Shown piece after piece: positions 46,601-58,400 of a stretch of DNA of 64,000 bases. The notes beneath the pieces were generated by a model. It searched no databases. It saw nothing but the letters and a program-made list of their open reading frames with translations, and was not told the DNA's origin. Where the stretch lies: NCBI GenBank assembly GCA_030268105.1, contig BSDZ01000008.1, forward strand, positions 3,720,001-3,784,000, written 5' to 3'. The position numbers and the translations under genes were made by a program. Every line of letters starts with the position of its first letter. Position 1 is the first letter of the stretch. This DNA comes from Volvox africanus. Lineage: Eukaryota; Chlorophyta; Chlorophyceae; Chlamydomonadales; Volvocaceae.

Positions 46601-48361
46601 GCTTGCTCATGCAAAGGCCTTTGTGCTGCTCCCCCCCCAGGCCCAGCCCCATCCGGGAGTTGTCACGTCTCTAAAGCTTGCCACACCACCTCCGCAGGGG
46701 GGGAAGCTCGGCAGCCCTGCGCGTAAGCACGGCAGGACATCGGGTGGCCATGGGGCTCATGCGAGCGGTGCCGGCGGCGGAGGTAAATTCTTCAAGAAGG
46801 CAACCGCTGCAGGGCCCACTGCGACCCGGCCCAGCCTCCCGGAAGCTGATGATAGCGGAGACAGAGGCGACACGATATATCTTGACGGCCCTTTGACACT
46901 GAAACAGCTCCAGCAGCTGCTTGAAATTGCCAAGGCAGCCGCAGACCTGCCGCCCCAGAAGTCGGGTATCCCAGTGGGCTGCCCGGAAGGCTGCCGTGAA
47001 GGTGCGGCAGCAATAGCATCTGCACCTTCCACCTCCACCGCGGCTGCAGCAGCCAATGCGGCTTCAGCAACGTCAGGCGGCGGCGGCGGCCCCGTCCAGT
47101 CGTTGTGTACACTGCGGGTGAGGGATTCACATCGGGTGCTTTTCGCCTCCGGAGTTAGTTTGCGTCTGAAGGAGAGAGAGCCGAGGACACGTACATGATT
47201 GCGAGGCGCCCTGGTTTGATGCTCCGTATTCAATCCAGATGTTACGTGTTCTTCACGAACGTCAGCCTCCCCCTACCGCCAATGTGATTTCATGATGCGT
47301 GACAATTGTATTCGCGTCGTGCACCCGAAGGGAGCGTGCACGTAACGCAGAACACTGTTGGGCCGCGGGGAGCTGAAACCGCCTGGCTTCTTGTTCCCGT
47401 TGTCCCCCGGATCCGTGCCGTGCAGGAAGTCATCACGGGGCTGCAGCGTGCCCTTAAGCAGGCGGGGTCAGCTGCTGGCGGAGGTGGCGGTGGCGGTGGC
47501 GGCATGGGCAAGAAGCGGCAGAAGCTCTCCGCCCTCAGCAAAGCGGACGTGGCAAGTGCTGGAGAAGCCGACGGTGTTGGGAAGTCAGAAGGCGCTGGAT
47601 CTGGACAACGTCATGAGGAGGGTGGAGGTGCTGGCAAGGGGGACTGCACTGATGCCGACGGTGAGGGAAACCCCATCAGACGAGAATCGCAGCCGCAGCA
47701 GATGCGCCAGCAGGTGCCGCAGACGGGGTCAGAGCACCAGAAGCCCAGGCAACAGAAATATCACCAGCAGAAGCAGAAGCGCCATCCTGGGCTGCAACAG
47801 CAGCCAGGACTGCCTCGACCGTCACAACGTTGGCAGCGCTGCACAGAATGGTCAAAGTGCGCCATCGGCTGCCTGCCCTGCCCCCTAAACCCCAATGGCA
47901 GGCTGCCGCCACTGGTTCTTCCTCCAGCACCTGCAGCATCAAATTCTCGGGTGCCGCTTAAGCCTGAGGATATAGTGGCATTCAATTCTGCGCGCGCTGC
48001 CGATCCTGGCGGATTCGACGGAACCACCAGCGACCAGAGAGCTGCAACCGGAGCGGCAACTGGGGACAGATGTGACGTCAGGGCTGTCAACCCCACTTTG
48101 TGCGACAATGTCGACATTGAGTACTACGAGGAGCCTGAGGAAACGGACAGCCTTCAGGGACTACAGGAAAGGGACGCAGATAGAGATGGGGTCAGTGACC
48201 GCGATGATATGGACGACAGTGACGGGGGTGTGGATCCGGAGGCAGTGGATGAGGAGGGAGCACCGGTACCCGTGTTCAGCTCCCTCTTCGGGGCGCTTCT
48301 GCGCCAGCAACAGGGTGCATCGGGGAACTCTGGGGCGGCAGCCGTGGGCTTTCTGTTGTGA
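42579..48361 (+). CDS. LAS1: LAS1-like pre-rRNA processing endoribonuclease
   Basis: LAS1 cleaves ITS2 during 60S ribosome maturation, together with the Grc3/NOL9 kinase, in the nucleolus. Exon 1 (42579-42683) encodes VPWASWGEWQALR, the usual N-terminal LAS1 motif. Exon 2 (42986-43295) has KLPLGVDVTAHLMDVQ and RLRYSMPLIRLVNG. Exon 3 (43701-43818) has VDVRHEATHNELPSLPLLR, containing the HEPN-type RHxxxH active-site motif. Exon 4 is 44251-44408 and ends in a poly-Glu/Asp run; exon 5 is 45018-45239. The middle is less certain: a LIPWRTAMKHLLRWYPRL segment near 45620-45713 and an Ala-rich exon near 46132-46422. The last two exons are 46641-47117 and 47426-48361; the final one carries WSKCAIGCLPCPLNPNG, a C-terminal signature resembling plant LAS1-like proteins, in a Gln-rich and acidic context. 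The stop is TGA at 48359. The junction after exon 5 could not be phased. Confidence 0.82.
43527..43564. repeat. Hairpin-forming inverted repeat with 16-bp perfect arms
   Basis: GAGTGTTCAGTCGGTC and its exact reverse complement flank a 6-nt loop. It lies in the intron between exons 2 and 3 of the LAS1-like gene. It is not at a gene end, so a terminator role is unlikely. Confidence 0.92.
43611..43639. repeat. CAT trinucleotide microsatellite
   Basis: About nine CAT units lie in the same LAS1-like intron, shortly after the hairpin. Confidence 0.85.
45822..45926. repeat. CATCA-type pentanucleotide repeat tract
   Basis: A degenerate array of CATCA, CGTCA and CATCG units of about 100 bp lies within the LAS1-like gene, in what I read as an intron. 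Confidence 0.85.
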
Positions 48362-48659
48362 TACCGACATGCCGCACAATCCTTCACGACCGGCAGGGTT
48401 TCGCCAGGTGCCGTTGAAGGAGTTAAGGAGCCGTGTGCGGCGGTTTGAGGCTGAGAAGGGTGTATGGGAATTTGCACTTCCACCTCCTCCACTTCAGAAT
48501 CGTACTCGCTAATGTTATTCTGCCGAATTCGTCTGCTCTCTGCAATACTTATAATATTAAGTATTAATTCGTGGTCAGATTCTGAGGAAGCAGAGACCTT
48601 TGCTCCTGAACTTAGCTATCGTTGCTCGGCATCGGACCAAAGGACATTTGGATCTCATT

Positions 48660-50240
48660 TGAGTGTTGAATATTTAAATGCGCAAAGCTGGTGACAAGCG
48701 CGTAGGTGGATCACCTAATACGCCTCAATTAACTAAAAATCAAATAGCTGAACGTCTTCAAGAGGCTAGACAGGATTCCCACGCCGAAGCATCAACCTCA
48801 ACCGCACCAACGGTAATGGCGCCAAAGGACGAAGAGCTCACATTGCCCGGCGTTTGCCTCAACTCCAACAAGCAGATTGGACAGTTACGAGGGTCCATAG
48901 ACAAGATTTTTAACGGAGCGGTCTAGGGACTCCGTGAAGTCAAGGAGACGAACAAGGAAATGGTCCTAAACATCCAACGCCAGATTGAGCAATTTAGCTC
49001 TCACTATGATCGGAAATTCAGCACCATGAAGCAGCAGCTCGAGAGCTTGCACAAAGGGCACGCTGAGCTTATCGCGAGGATACAGGAGGATAGCAAGGGG
49101 GGCATCGCCAAAGCGATGCACAAATACAGGCTGCTCGCCTACGCGGCATTATCGGCCCTGGAACGGATATCATGTTCAGCATCGCACCCAGCCCACAACA
49201 GGGAGGACTGGCGACCGCAACGTCTGCCGGAACCTCAGCACAAGGCGGGCAGCGACCAGTGCGGCCGCTGCGGCGGATGGTGGACATCCGAGTTAATCCA
49301 GTGGACCGCGGGGCTCTGGCCACGCAAGGGGGAATCCTGAACCGGAAATACAACATCGCCGCTGGATGCATTGACCAGGAGCGGCAGGGAGCTCGGTCAG
49401 CAGCGGATGGCTACATACATTAAGCTTTGTGACGTGGAGCAGGTCAACCCACGCTGGGTTCGTGGAGTTGACATAGCCATTGAGGAAAAAGGCTAGCGCA
49501 TCCCATATGATGGGCCATGGGTACCAAGTGGAGGTTGAGGGAGTGGAAATGGTTAGGGTTCTCGGTAGAGAGCCGCGAGCCAGAAGGTTTCCGTTTTGCG
49601 CTATTGCAATGGAATATTAGAGCTCTGAAAGACTGGAAGGTTCAGCAATTCGGATTTGTAAATCTTACAACAAACTATGATGTCCTTATCATTATTGAAA
49701 CACGCTACGGGTATGAAAGCCTCTCGGATGAGAACAGACTGAACCAGGAAAGAAGTTTAGCGGCAGGTCGAATCGCCAACAGTGTAACACCTAATACAAC
49801 TCACCTACAAATTGCTGTTAACGTCCGCGCGTTTGTGCAAGTTCAGTTTGGCACGAAGATGCGAACGGCTCGCTGCTGTGCACTCCGTACAACCTTGGCT
49901 ACAAGCTACACTGCGTTTGGGAGCGGAAAGAGGTTATGGTGACTTGCCACCACGTCAGGACCCACCTGCAGAAGACTAGCTTCACGGGGGCAAAGCGATT
50001 GGAGTTTCTTTATACCCGGCAAAGAAATTACTTGTCAAATGGCGATGCAGTGTCGGGCTTTCGACTAAATACACCACGTATACAGAAACAGTTGGGCAGC
50101 CACGTTTTTTCTGACCAATTTATGTCGGGCGTCTTAATCTCAGGTGGCCTATATTCCACCGTATTTCAATTATCCATATTTATTTTAACCCATGAATGCC
50201 TATCCATACCCACTAGTACCCTAAGTTGCTAACCTCCTCT
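48660..50240 (+). mobile_element. Degenerate non-LTR retrotransposon-like remnant
   Basis: The first reading (48678 onward) has NTPQLTKNQIAERLQEA and then, past an in-frame TAG at about 48924, a coiled-coil-like segment (IQRQIEQFSSHYDRKFSTMK). This resembles the ORF1 protein of LINE-type elements. A second reading near 49590-49770 (LLQWNIRALKDWK, NYDVLIIIETR) resembles the start of an apurinic-type endonuclease domain, where LQWNIR is typical. Frames are broken afterwards and I see no complete reverse transcriptase, so it is a dead copy. It fills the gap between the convergent LAS1-like and AXR1 genes. Confidence 0.5.
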
Positions 50241-51582
50241 GGCTAACCTCCCGGATCCGTCTGTCCGTCATTTATCATCGGCTCATGGGTCTGCCTGGAA
50301 ACTGCTGCATACCTCGTCAGTAACCATTACAATGAGCTTGTGTTCCCGGCCGGGCTCGCTTGCAACCTGTTAATAGTAGCCCCCGTCTGTATATGAGCAC
50401 CATTGCCCTTAGCACTGATACCCTTTCCCTGTCGTCGTCGCAATTCCCAGTTCCTATTCCTTCCTCTATCCTCGCTGCAACGTGTATGCAAACATTGAAA
50501 TCCCCCCAGGTGCTGGAGAAGTCGGCCATCGAGAGGGGCAGCAACCCCCAGCACTGGGGGGTCGTACCTACTGCTACGCTAGACATGCGGAAGAGGCAGG
50601 ATAAAACAGCTACGGGCTACGTTTGCGTGCTGGAATTGGTTTCTAGTAAGTCAACTTGACGAGTAGAGAATCAGATATGTGGACAGGCTGTTCCTGGATT
50701 GAAGGTTTTTGAATTTTGAAGGAGGCAATTTATCGTGTTGTGGCTGGTGTACCAGCGAGTGCAAACTGTTGCTTTCTTAGGCTCTATTGGAGAGAATGAA
50801 TTGGACCAGGAATACGGAGGAGCTACCTTAGGACACACAGGTTCTCTGGACCATCGACCCTCATCGACTAGCATCAAAGTGTAGCTCCGCAACCTAGAAT
50901 TTTCTCCTTTTCCTAGACGAAGTTGGTAAGCCACGCGTATATGCGCACTCCTAGTTTTTCGATAGCTCCAGAAAGGCCATTTAAGCCATGGTATCAAGCG
51001 CCGAGTTGCGCACCCTTGATCCCTCTCTCAAGCCATAGCGTCATTTCATCCTACTTGACTTAAGTATGATGGCCATTCCCTACCACCATGTTGGTGACGT
51101 CTCGCTGGTTACTCTCATAAATGACACACCGCTACTACGTCCCGCACTATCCAGCCTACCACAGCTTGCCTGCCTTCGGTCCTGCCTCTACAACAGAACC
51201 CGCCTTTTGTCGCTGTACGTCGCCAAGACAAGGACAGAATCCGCGCTACAGCCAGCCCCGCATCACGTCTTCCTCCTCCTCCTGCTCCTGCCACTTCTGC
51301 ATGTAGCTCTCCCGCATCCTCCATCAACGTAAATGCAACCCCCTTACCATACCACAATCATATCACAAACGTAAGAATATTCTCCGCGCATAGTATCAGA
51401 AAAAAGAAGCAAACAAAACAAGACGAGACGCAAGTTGCGACATGACGCTCGCCCTCACAGGGAAAGTAGTATCCGGCTGTTCACGTTCTGGAAGCGCAAA
51501 AGATAACGTCTATCAGTTTGTCTGTCAACTGCCCAGTCGGTCGCACCTGACGTGCCCATCCACAGCTCATCATAACAGTTCC
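50241..51582. other. Intergenic remainder between the retroelement remnant and the AXR1 stop
   Basis: No exon chain is recognised. A reading at 50507-50645 with a possible CAG acceptor (VLEKSAIERGSNPQHWG) has no family resemblance that I can name. The 3' UTR of the AXR1 gene must lie at the right end. Confidence 0.4.
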
Positions 51583-54500
51583 TCATAGCTCCAGCACGGT
51601 GGTGGTGCAGGCCATGGCGTTAAAGATGAGCGTTCCGGCTAGGGGCACGAACTGGCGAGTGACCAGCTTGATGGCCTCTTGTGCAGCGACCCCCCCCATG
51701 AAGGCGGCCACCACATGCAGCTCAGCTGTGCTCAGCAGGCGGAGACAGAGACAGGGGCCGTAGAGTATGCGGTGATGAGGGCAGAGGGTGAGAGGAAGGT
51801 TTGGAACACCCATCAGACGCAGGGACACAGTACCAGGCAATGGCGAACGATATGGAAGCAGTACTGAGGTGTGGAAAAGATAGCGGAGGGGCGTGACAGG
51901 AAGCCCCAGTAACGCGGTCGTCATTGGCCGAGACGAAGCTCCCCACAATTCATCATTGCGGACTCCTTGCCGCCCCCAAGATTTCCTGCATACTGACGAC
52001 GAGCCCGGGTCCACCGTGCCTCAGTTTGCGGCCACTCTGCCCTCCTCCCTCCCTGTCCCTTCCCCCCTTCTTCCCCCCCTGTCTCCCTCTATTGGTTTAT
52101 TGCCGGCTTCTATTTGCGGTCTTCGCGGCTACCTAGTTTACGTTCCAACGTTTTAGCACTCTCTACCTTGAGGACGGAGCTAGACGTCGTCCTCCTCCAT
52201 CGCGGTTAGCCATGCTTTACAGCAGCGTCTACAGCGTCTATCATGTCTCGTGTATTCGACTTCTCCCGTCTCCCCCTCCCCGTCTCTCTTCCCCGAAAAG
52301 TCCAGACATTCCCAACCCCCCAAAGGACCACATGGCACAACTCTCACCATCTATCATAATCGCTGCACACATCATCATGCAAAAGCACACAGATCATCAG
52401 AGGTGCACTGCCCGCAGGCCCCAGAGCTGCATGCCCTTCACCGCGTCCTCGCCTGCAGTGCGTCACTTCCCGATTGTGCCCAAAATGCCACCCGCCGCAA
52501 CTTACCCAAAGCCCTCGCGGCTTCTCTGTGCTACAGCATGCCCTCACCTGCCCCCGCCCGGCACATCTCGGCGAGGAGATCCTCACTGACGACTGCCGAT
52601 CCGGCACCGCTGCCGGAGCTGCTATCCGGCGACTTCGCGGCCCCACCCACGCCAGCTTCTGACAACACCTGTGAACAAAAAGCAGATGGTAAGCGGAGGT
52701 GAGGAAAGCAGCGCCGCGATTCCTACAGGGAAGTATGCCGTAGAGCGCGGTTTTAAAAGAACTGACAAGGATGAGAAAGCGGGTGTGTGTGTGTGTGTTT
52801 GCAAGGAATATGAAGAAATGGAAGGCGCTGAATGGGTAATCAGAATCTCCGTACACATGCAGGTATAACAAACGTCAGCAGAGCCTGAAGGATGAAGCGC
52901 GGAAACAGAGGACAACCGTTGAAGGGCATTCGTGCTTCGGGGGGAGATTCGCGCTAGATGCAGGGATAAAAGGGGGGAGAAAACGAACGAAACAAATCCT
53001 GGTGCTGATACCGAAGGAACGAGGACTAACGAGGAAGGGGGGATGGTGAAGGGAAATACACCGGTAGCCAGGGCAGTCACAAACGAGAGAGAACCGCACT
53101 TCCCAGTTCGGCTGCCTGAGAGCCCCTCCCCGAACCACTCAGCAGAGAACAGAAGACAACCCGGGAGGACAAAAGAAAGCGCGGCGGTCCGTTACTTAGC
53201 TCTCCAACCCTTTCACACCCTACAGTGTAGATCTCCCGGTCTATGCGAATCGGCTCGAGAGGTATAGCTGGACGCTGTACTGTGCGACCTGGCGCTGCTT
53301 GGAGTGGCACACCTCCTCCCAGGAAGACGCCGGACCCTGCATACGGGATATACCTACACAGGCACGTTCGCTGCGCACCCAGCAACTCCCCGAGTGTCGG
53401 CCACTAGCCCCACCAGAGTTAAGGTGGTCACTAGCTTCACTACCCCGCATTTTTACACACGTCATCTTCTTTCTGCTATAACCGAAGAGATTAATTTGAC
53501 GAAAACAAACCCACTGCACGAAGCAGTTGAGCGGGCTGAACCTGCTGAACATGCCTTTGAAGTTTAATACATTAATTTATTCATTCGTACATGCACGCAG
53601 ATACCCAGGAAGGGGGTGAGTAGCGCCGACAGCCGTCTGCCCATATTGATGAAATGGCACATGACGTAATGCTGTACACGTATTATATATAGTTTTTTAC
53701 TCTCCATCACAGCAGTAGAGAGACCCGAGCCAGTATTCGTACCTGCATCGCCGCCTGGCGCATCAGCGGCAGGTCCTCCTGGGGGTCCACGGCAGGTGAT
53801 CCCGGATAGCGCCCCGTCAGCGCGTGGAAGCGGTCAGCGGCTCGCAGCAGCACATACAGGGCGGCATCGGAGGAGCCCGGGGGCATGTCGCCGCCAAAGC
53901 CTAATCCGCCGCCACCGCCAGCGCTCAGCGCCGCCGCTAACACGTTGCCACGCGCGGTTTCGGAGCCCGTTTCCTCTGCCAACGTACGATACCTGCACGA
54001 CATAAAAACGAAGATGGGGACGCCCGTGTGGCTGATGGTGTGCGCGCCAGACGGACTGCCATAGGATCCCGCCTGTTTCCCCGCCCATTGCTGCTGCCAC
54101 AACGTGCGGCTTTCGTAGCCCTTCAGCAGGCGGCTGTCTCCATCGTCCCTCAGCAATACCCTACAAGGGGTCTCCTCGCCCCTTGAGCAGGCGTATTCCG
54201 TCAACCAGCACCAGTCTTACTTAAGCCTGCGGATTGAAGCTGCGTGTTTTTCCATTCCTCCCAATTCTTTTTGGTTTTGTAACATGACATCTGGTGCAGG
54301 TGCTCGTCTCCATTCGCCGAGCCCTCGGGGTCGGGATCCTCTTTCAGGGGGAGGTGGCGGCGGGTTTCTCTCGCTGCCCGCACCTGACACACCGCAGGTG
54401 CCGAGCATGCCGGCAATACAGCCGGACGGTGTCATGCGAGATGGAGTCCGCTGGCTGCCCGAGGCGGCCCAGCATCTGCCGCACGTGCGCCTCCACTGCC

Positions 54501-55423
54501 GCCACATCTCGTTCCGCCTTCTCCTTGTACAAGTGCTGCACACGCAGGTACATCCTGCAGTGGTGAATGGGATTGCGAGAGACGCGCGCAGAGGAACCAG
54601 GTGTGTCTCTCAGGAGGTGATGACAAGAAGTCATTATATGTTTGGGTGCGTGTGTCTCTGAGCACCCGTGACGGGCCTCAGCGCAAATCTGAACGGCTTG
54701 AAACATAGCTGGGGATGTAACAGACCGGTGAGGAAGGGGACGGTTGCTCCGAGACCACGAGGGGCTAATGCCGATTGAGGCAAAGGTCGGCACCCCTGCT
54801 CTTGAAGTGAGGTGCTTCCTTCGCCGCACATCACACCGTTGAGTCTGGTGAACTGGTGAACGCCGCCCATCTGAAAGACATTCCCCCCCCATCCCACCTC
54901 GGGTAATAACCCGGGTGCAGAGCTCAGCGTCAGGACACACCCCCTGGCCAAGCGGGGGATTTGGTGTGGTATGTCTTATCACCATGCAGGTCACCATCCC
55001 CGGTAACAAACCCGACCAACCTCCGCCCCTGGGGGCCGTCCACTGCTGCTGCCCAACGATTACACCAAACACTCCCCGTCACCAGGGCAGGAAGGTATAT
55101 GTATTCAGGCATGTACTTATTTATTCCACAGGCGGCGCCTCAGTACTGGGATATTTAATGCAAATATATCGCATATCAAACGGTGCGAGACGTGTAATGA
55201 GTGAGAGTGAGATGCACAAATATATCTGCACTGTGCAGCAATATTGCACTGGTACTTCTGCACCTGCCATTGGAATAAACCCGCTATCTTACGGTTCAGC
55301 CATCTACTTGGAATATACTGCCAAGAGTGAGATAACTACTTCACATGTATAAATGTATATGATATAATATATTTATACGATATATTTATATCTACGTATA
55401 CGTACATACAGACACACACACAC

Positions 55424-55466
<43 letters not shown>

Positions 55467-58400
55467 CGCACACGCACACGCAATGTACACGCACACGCAC
55501 ACACGCACGTACTCTGTTGTTGCGTGCATGTCCGGGATTGAGCCTTCCAGAGGAAGCGTCCCAGCGCCCTCGCTTTCCTGCAGTTTTCACCACATACCCC
55601 TTCTTTAGTAGGTCTGCAACATCAAAAGCACCGGCCGGCGGGGAGTAACAACAAGAGGATTTCTCCACATCCTTCTACACCGAGGGCCGCACAGGCGCCC
55701 CGCGAAGGGTATTAGCCAGGTACAGGAGGGGATGTGGTCGCCCGAGAGACGAGACGAATGTGGGTGCGGCTCTTCATGAATAATGCGCTCCTTCTCTAAA
55801 ACTCCACATATATTATCATTCTCATTTCAAGCTGCCCGACACGGCCAGATTACCCCAACCCCCGGTGGTGGTGGTGTTCCTCCTGACGAATATTCCGTTC
55901 TCCACTAAACGTATGGATGCTTTGTGATTGTGTGTATTAATAGAAAAAAATCTGACTTTCATTTCCGTTCCCCGTCCCAACATACACCCCTTTCAAAGAC
56001 ATTCGTACATTGCTCCCCTGCGCTGTATGTGGTTCGGATGCTGCTGGTGGGTGCTGAGCCCGGGAAAATCACTGGTATTGGAGAAGTCAACATCCCTAGG
56101 GGTCAGCGGATGAGAGTGTCCCGAAATACAGGGGGAGGTAGGGACTGCCAGGTAGTGGCCACGAGTGAAGCAAAGCCCCCCTATCCCACACACATAGATT
56201 GCTCCCCTGCATTGTATGTGGTTTGGCCCAGTCAGGCGGGGCCCCCGGTAGGCTCGGTGCTCGCTCGTCCTCTCCCAACAAACTTTATTCTCGTCATAAT
56301 CATAATTATTACTTAATAACGCAAATACTACTCGTGCTAACTTATTTGCTATTGCAGTTGCTGCCCTCATCAGCTATCAATTATCAGACACTGGCCCATT
56401 ATCTAAGTAAATCATCAAGGGAATTGCCTGAAAAGGCATTTGTTTGTTTGGTTTTCGTTCCACACTACAAACCCTCCATACAAACGTTCGTACTCACCAC
56501 GAACTCCTTAAGTGCTGCCACCATGATCCAAAACTCGTTGCTCCCTGGCCGGAGCCCCGGGCCAGCAGCTTCATCGTCCAGGAGCGCCCGGACCTCCGAG
56601 GCTGCATGGTTGGGCGGACCGGCCGGAATAGGAGTATCATTAGATTGGACGAGTGTGATAAAATAAAAAAATCTGACGGGTACGTTTGAAAGGGAAGTGA
56701 GATAAAGGAGCGAGCCCGTCAAGGGCAAGATAGATCCATTGTGTAAATGGTGCTGGGTAAAGACGGAGATCCTTCCCTCTGTTGGGCCCGTTCCGTTCAC
56801 GACTTACGAATTCTGTACGGCGTTGACACGTGAAAGGCGGCCTTCAATGCCTCATCGAAGTTGTCCTCCTGCACAACGCGACCCGAGGGGTGGAATATCC
56901 TTTGCATTTTCAAACTATTTATACCACATTTATTTACATTCACACAAAAATGCATCGCCGACATCCGATTATCACGATTGGTGGTTGTCCTCTTCAACCG
57001 CAGTACTCAGAAGTTCTCGTTCGTTCGCCTTTCCCCGTTTCCCTCACCTCACACCCTCACCCGATTCCTGCACCGCACCCGATTCAATATTCGCTCTGCG
57101 ACCCAGCAGCCAGCAGCCGCCCTGCGACGCTTCAAGCCCACACGCGTCCATCACTTTCTGGATTTGCTTATACAGGATGGATGTGTTTCGCTGTATTCAC
57201 ATTCGTATCACTCATACCTCTGTATCCAGTTGCAATTTTTGTGTGTTCGCCTTCTCCCCGAATCCCCCCTTTGGAGGTCCTGGTGGAGGTTCTTCCTGCA
57301 CCACCTGAGGTGACCCCGCCCTATCGCACAAGGTACCCCCGCACCTGTAGAGGAATCCCATCTGCCGTACGCCGCATGGACGCTACTAGCGCCTTGAAGG
57401 CGGACTTATCAGATGAGGCGGTCCCTGGCAACTGCCCGTCGTGAGCCTCCCGCCACCGCTCAGCCGCCTGAAGTAATATCACCACTGGCCGGTGCAAAAG
57501 GGACGCACGACGAGCGCCCACATGAAGCAGTGGAGGACGCGCAGGGGGAAGGGTGAGGGCGACGACGAGGACGCGCAGGGGGGAAGGGGGGATTCGGCGT
57601 GGACGGCAAAGACAAGGGCGGAAATTCTGGCTATTTAACCACCTACTCGCACTATCATGCGATAGTTTAACAGGACTTACTTCCGAAAAGGCTTTGCCGC
57701 TATATCTTATGCTACTTGCTTGTAAAAATGATTTGTATAACCCTTTGTTGCACTTCGATTTTGCCATTCTTTGCTAAAAATATTTTCTCTAATTTATCAT
57801 ATTTTCCTTAAAGTGCCAAACTCCTGTTATAATTTTGTGTTCTTTTACTTAACAGTTTTTAATAAATTCCTGGATTTTTTTTGATCTCAACAATTTGCTT
57901 CTGCCCATAATTTAAACTAATTGCGTATATCTCATAACCCTGTTGTTCTACGTAAGCTAAAACTGTTGAGGAATCAACCCCTCCGCTTACCAATACTATT
58001 GCTTTCTTTGTCATTATTTATTTAACCATGTTCTATAAATTTAATTCTGTTCCAGTTCAGGGTGCACCTCAAAGATAATTCATCAATCGTTTAAAGAGGT
58101 TTGCGATAAACAATAGTTGTTACCTATATAAAAAGTACACATTAATCTCATCACTTAACTTACATACTGCTTATAAGTATCCAGGAAGTTTTTTCATGTG
58201 TTTTGATTCTTGCAATTAAAAAGTCGCATGTTCCTTCATCATCAAATGTTCGTGCAATAGTTAGGGTAGCCTTTAAAGTTTTAATGGCTAAATCTTGGCC
58301 TTTGATTAATTCTCTGTTCATGGTAGCTGAATCAGAATGTTCATCGCTTGACGAAATTGATATTAAATCTGAGTAAAAATTTAAACTTCCTGGTACTTTT

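Noticed and set aside
52250..52702. 150-codon plus-strand ORF
   Set aside because: It is antisense to exon 11 and an intron of the AXR1 gene, with no family resemblance.
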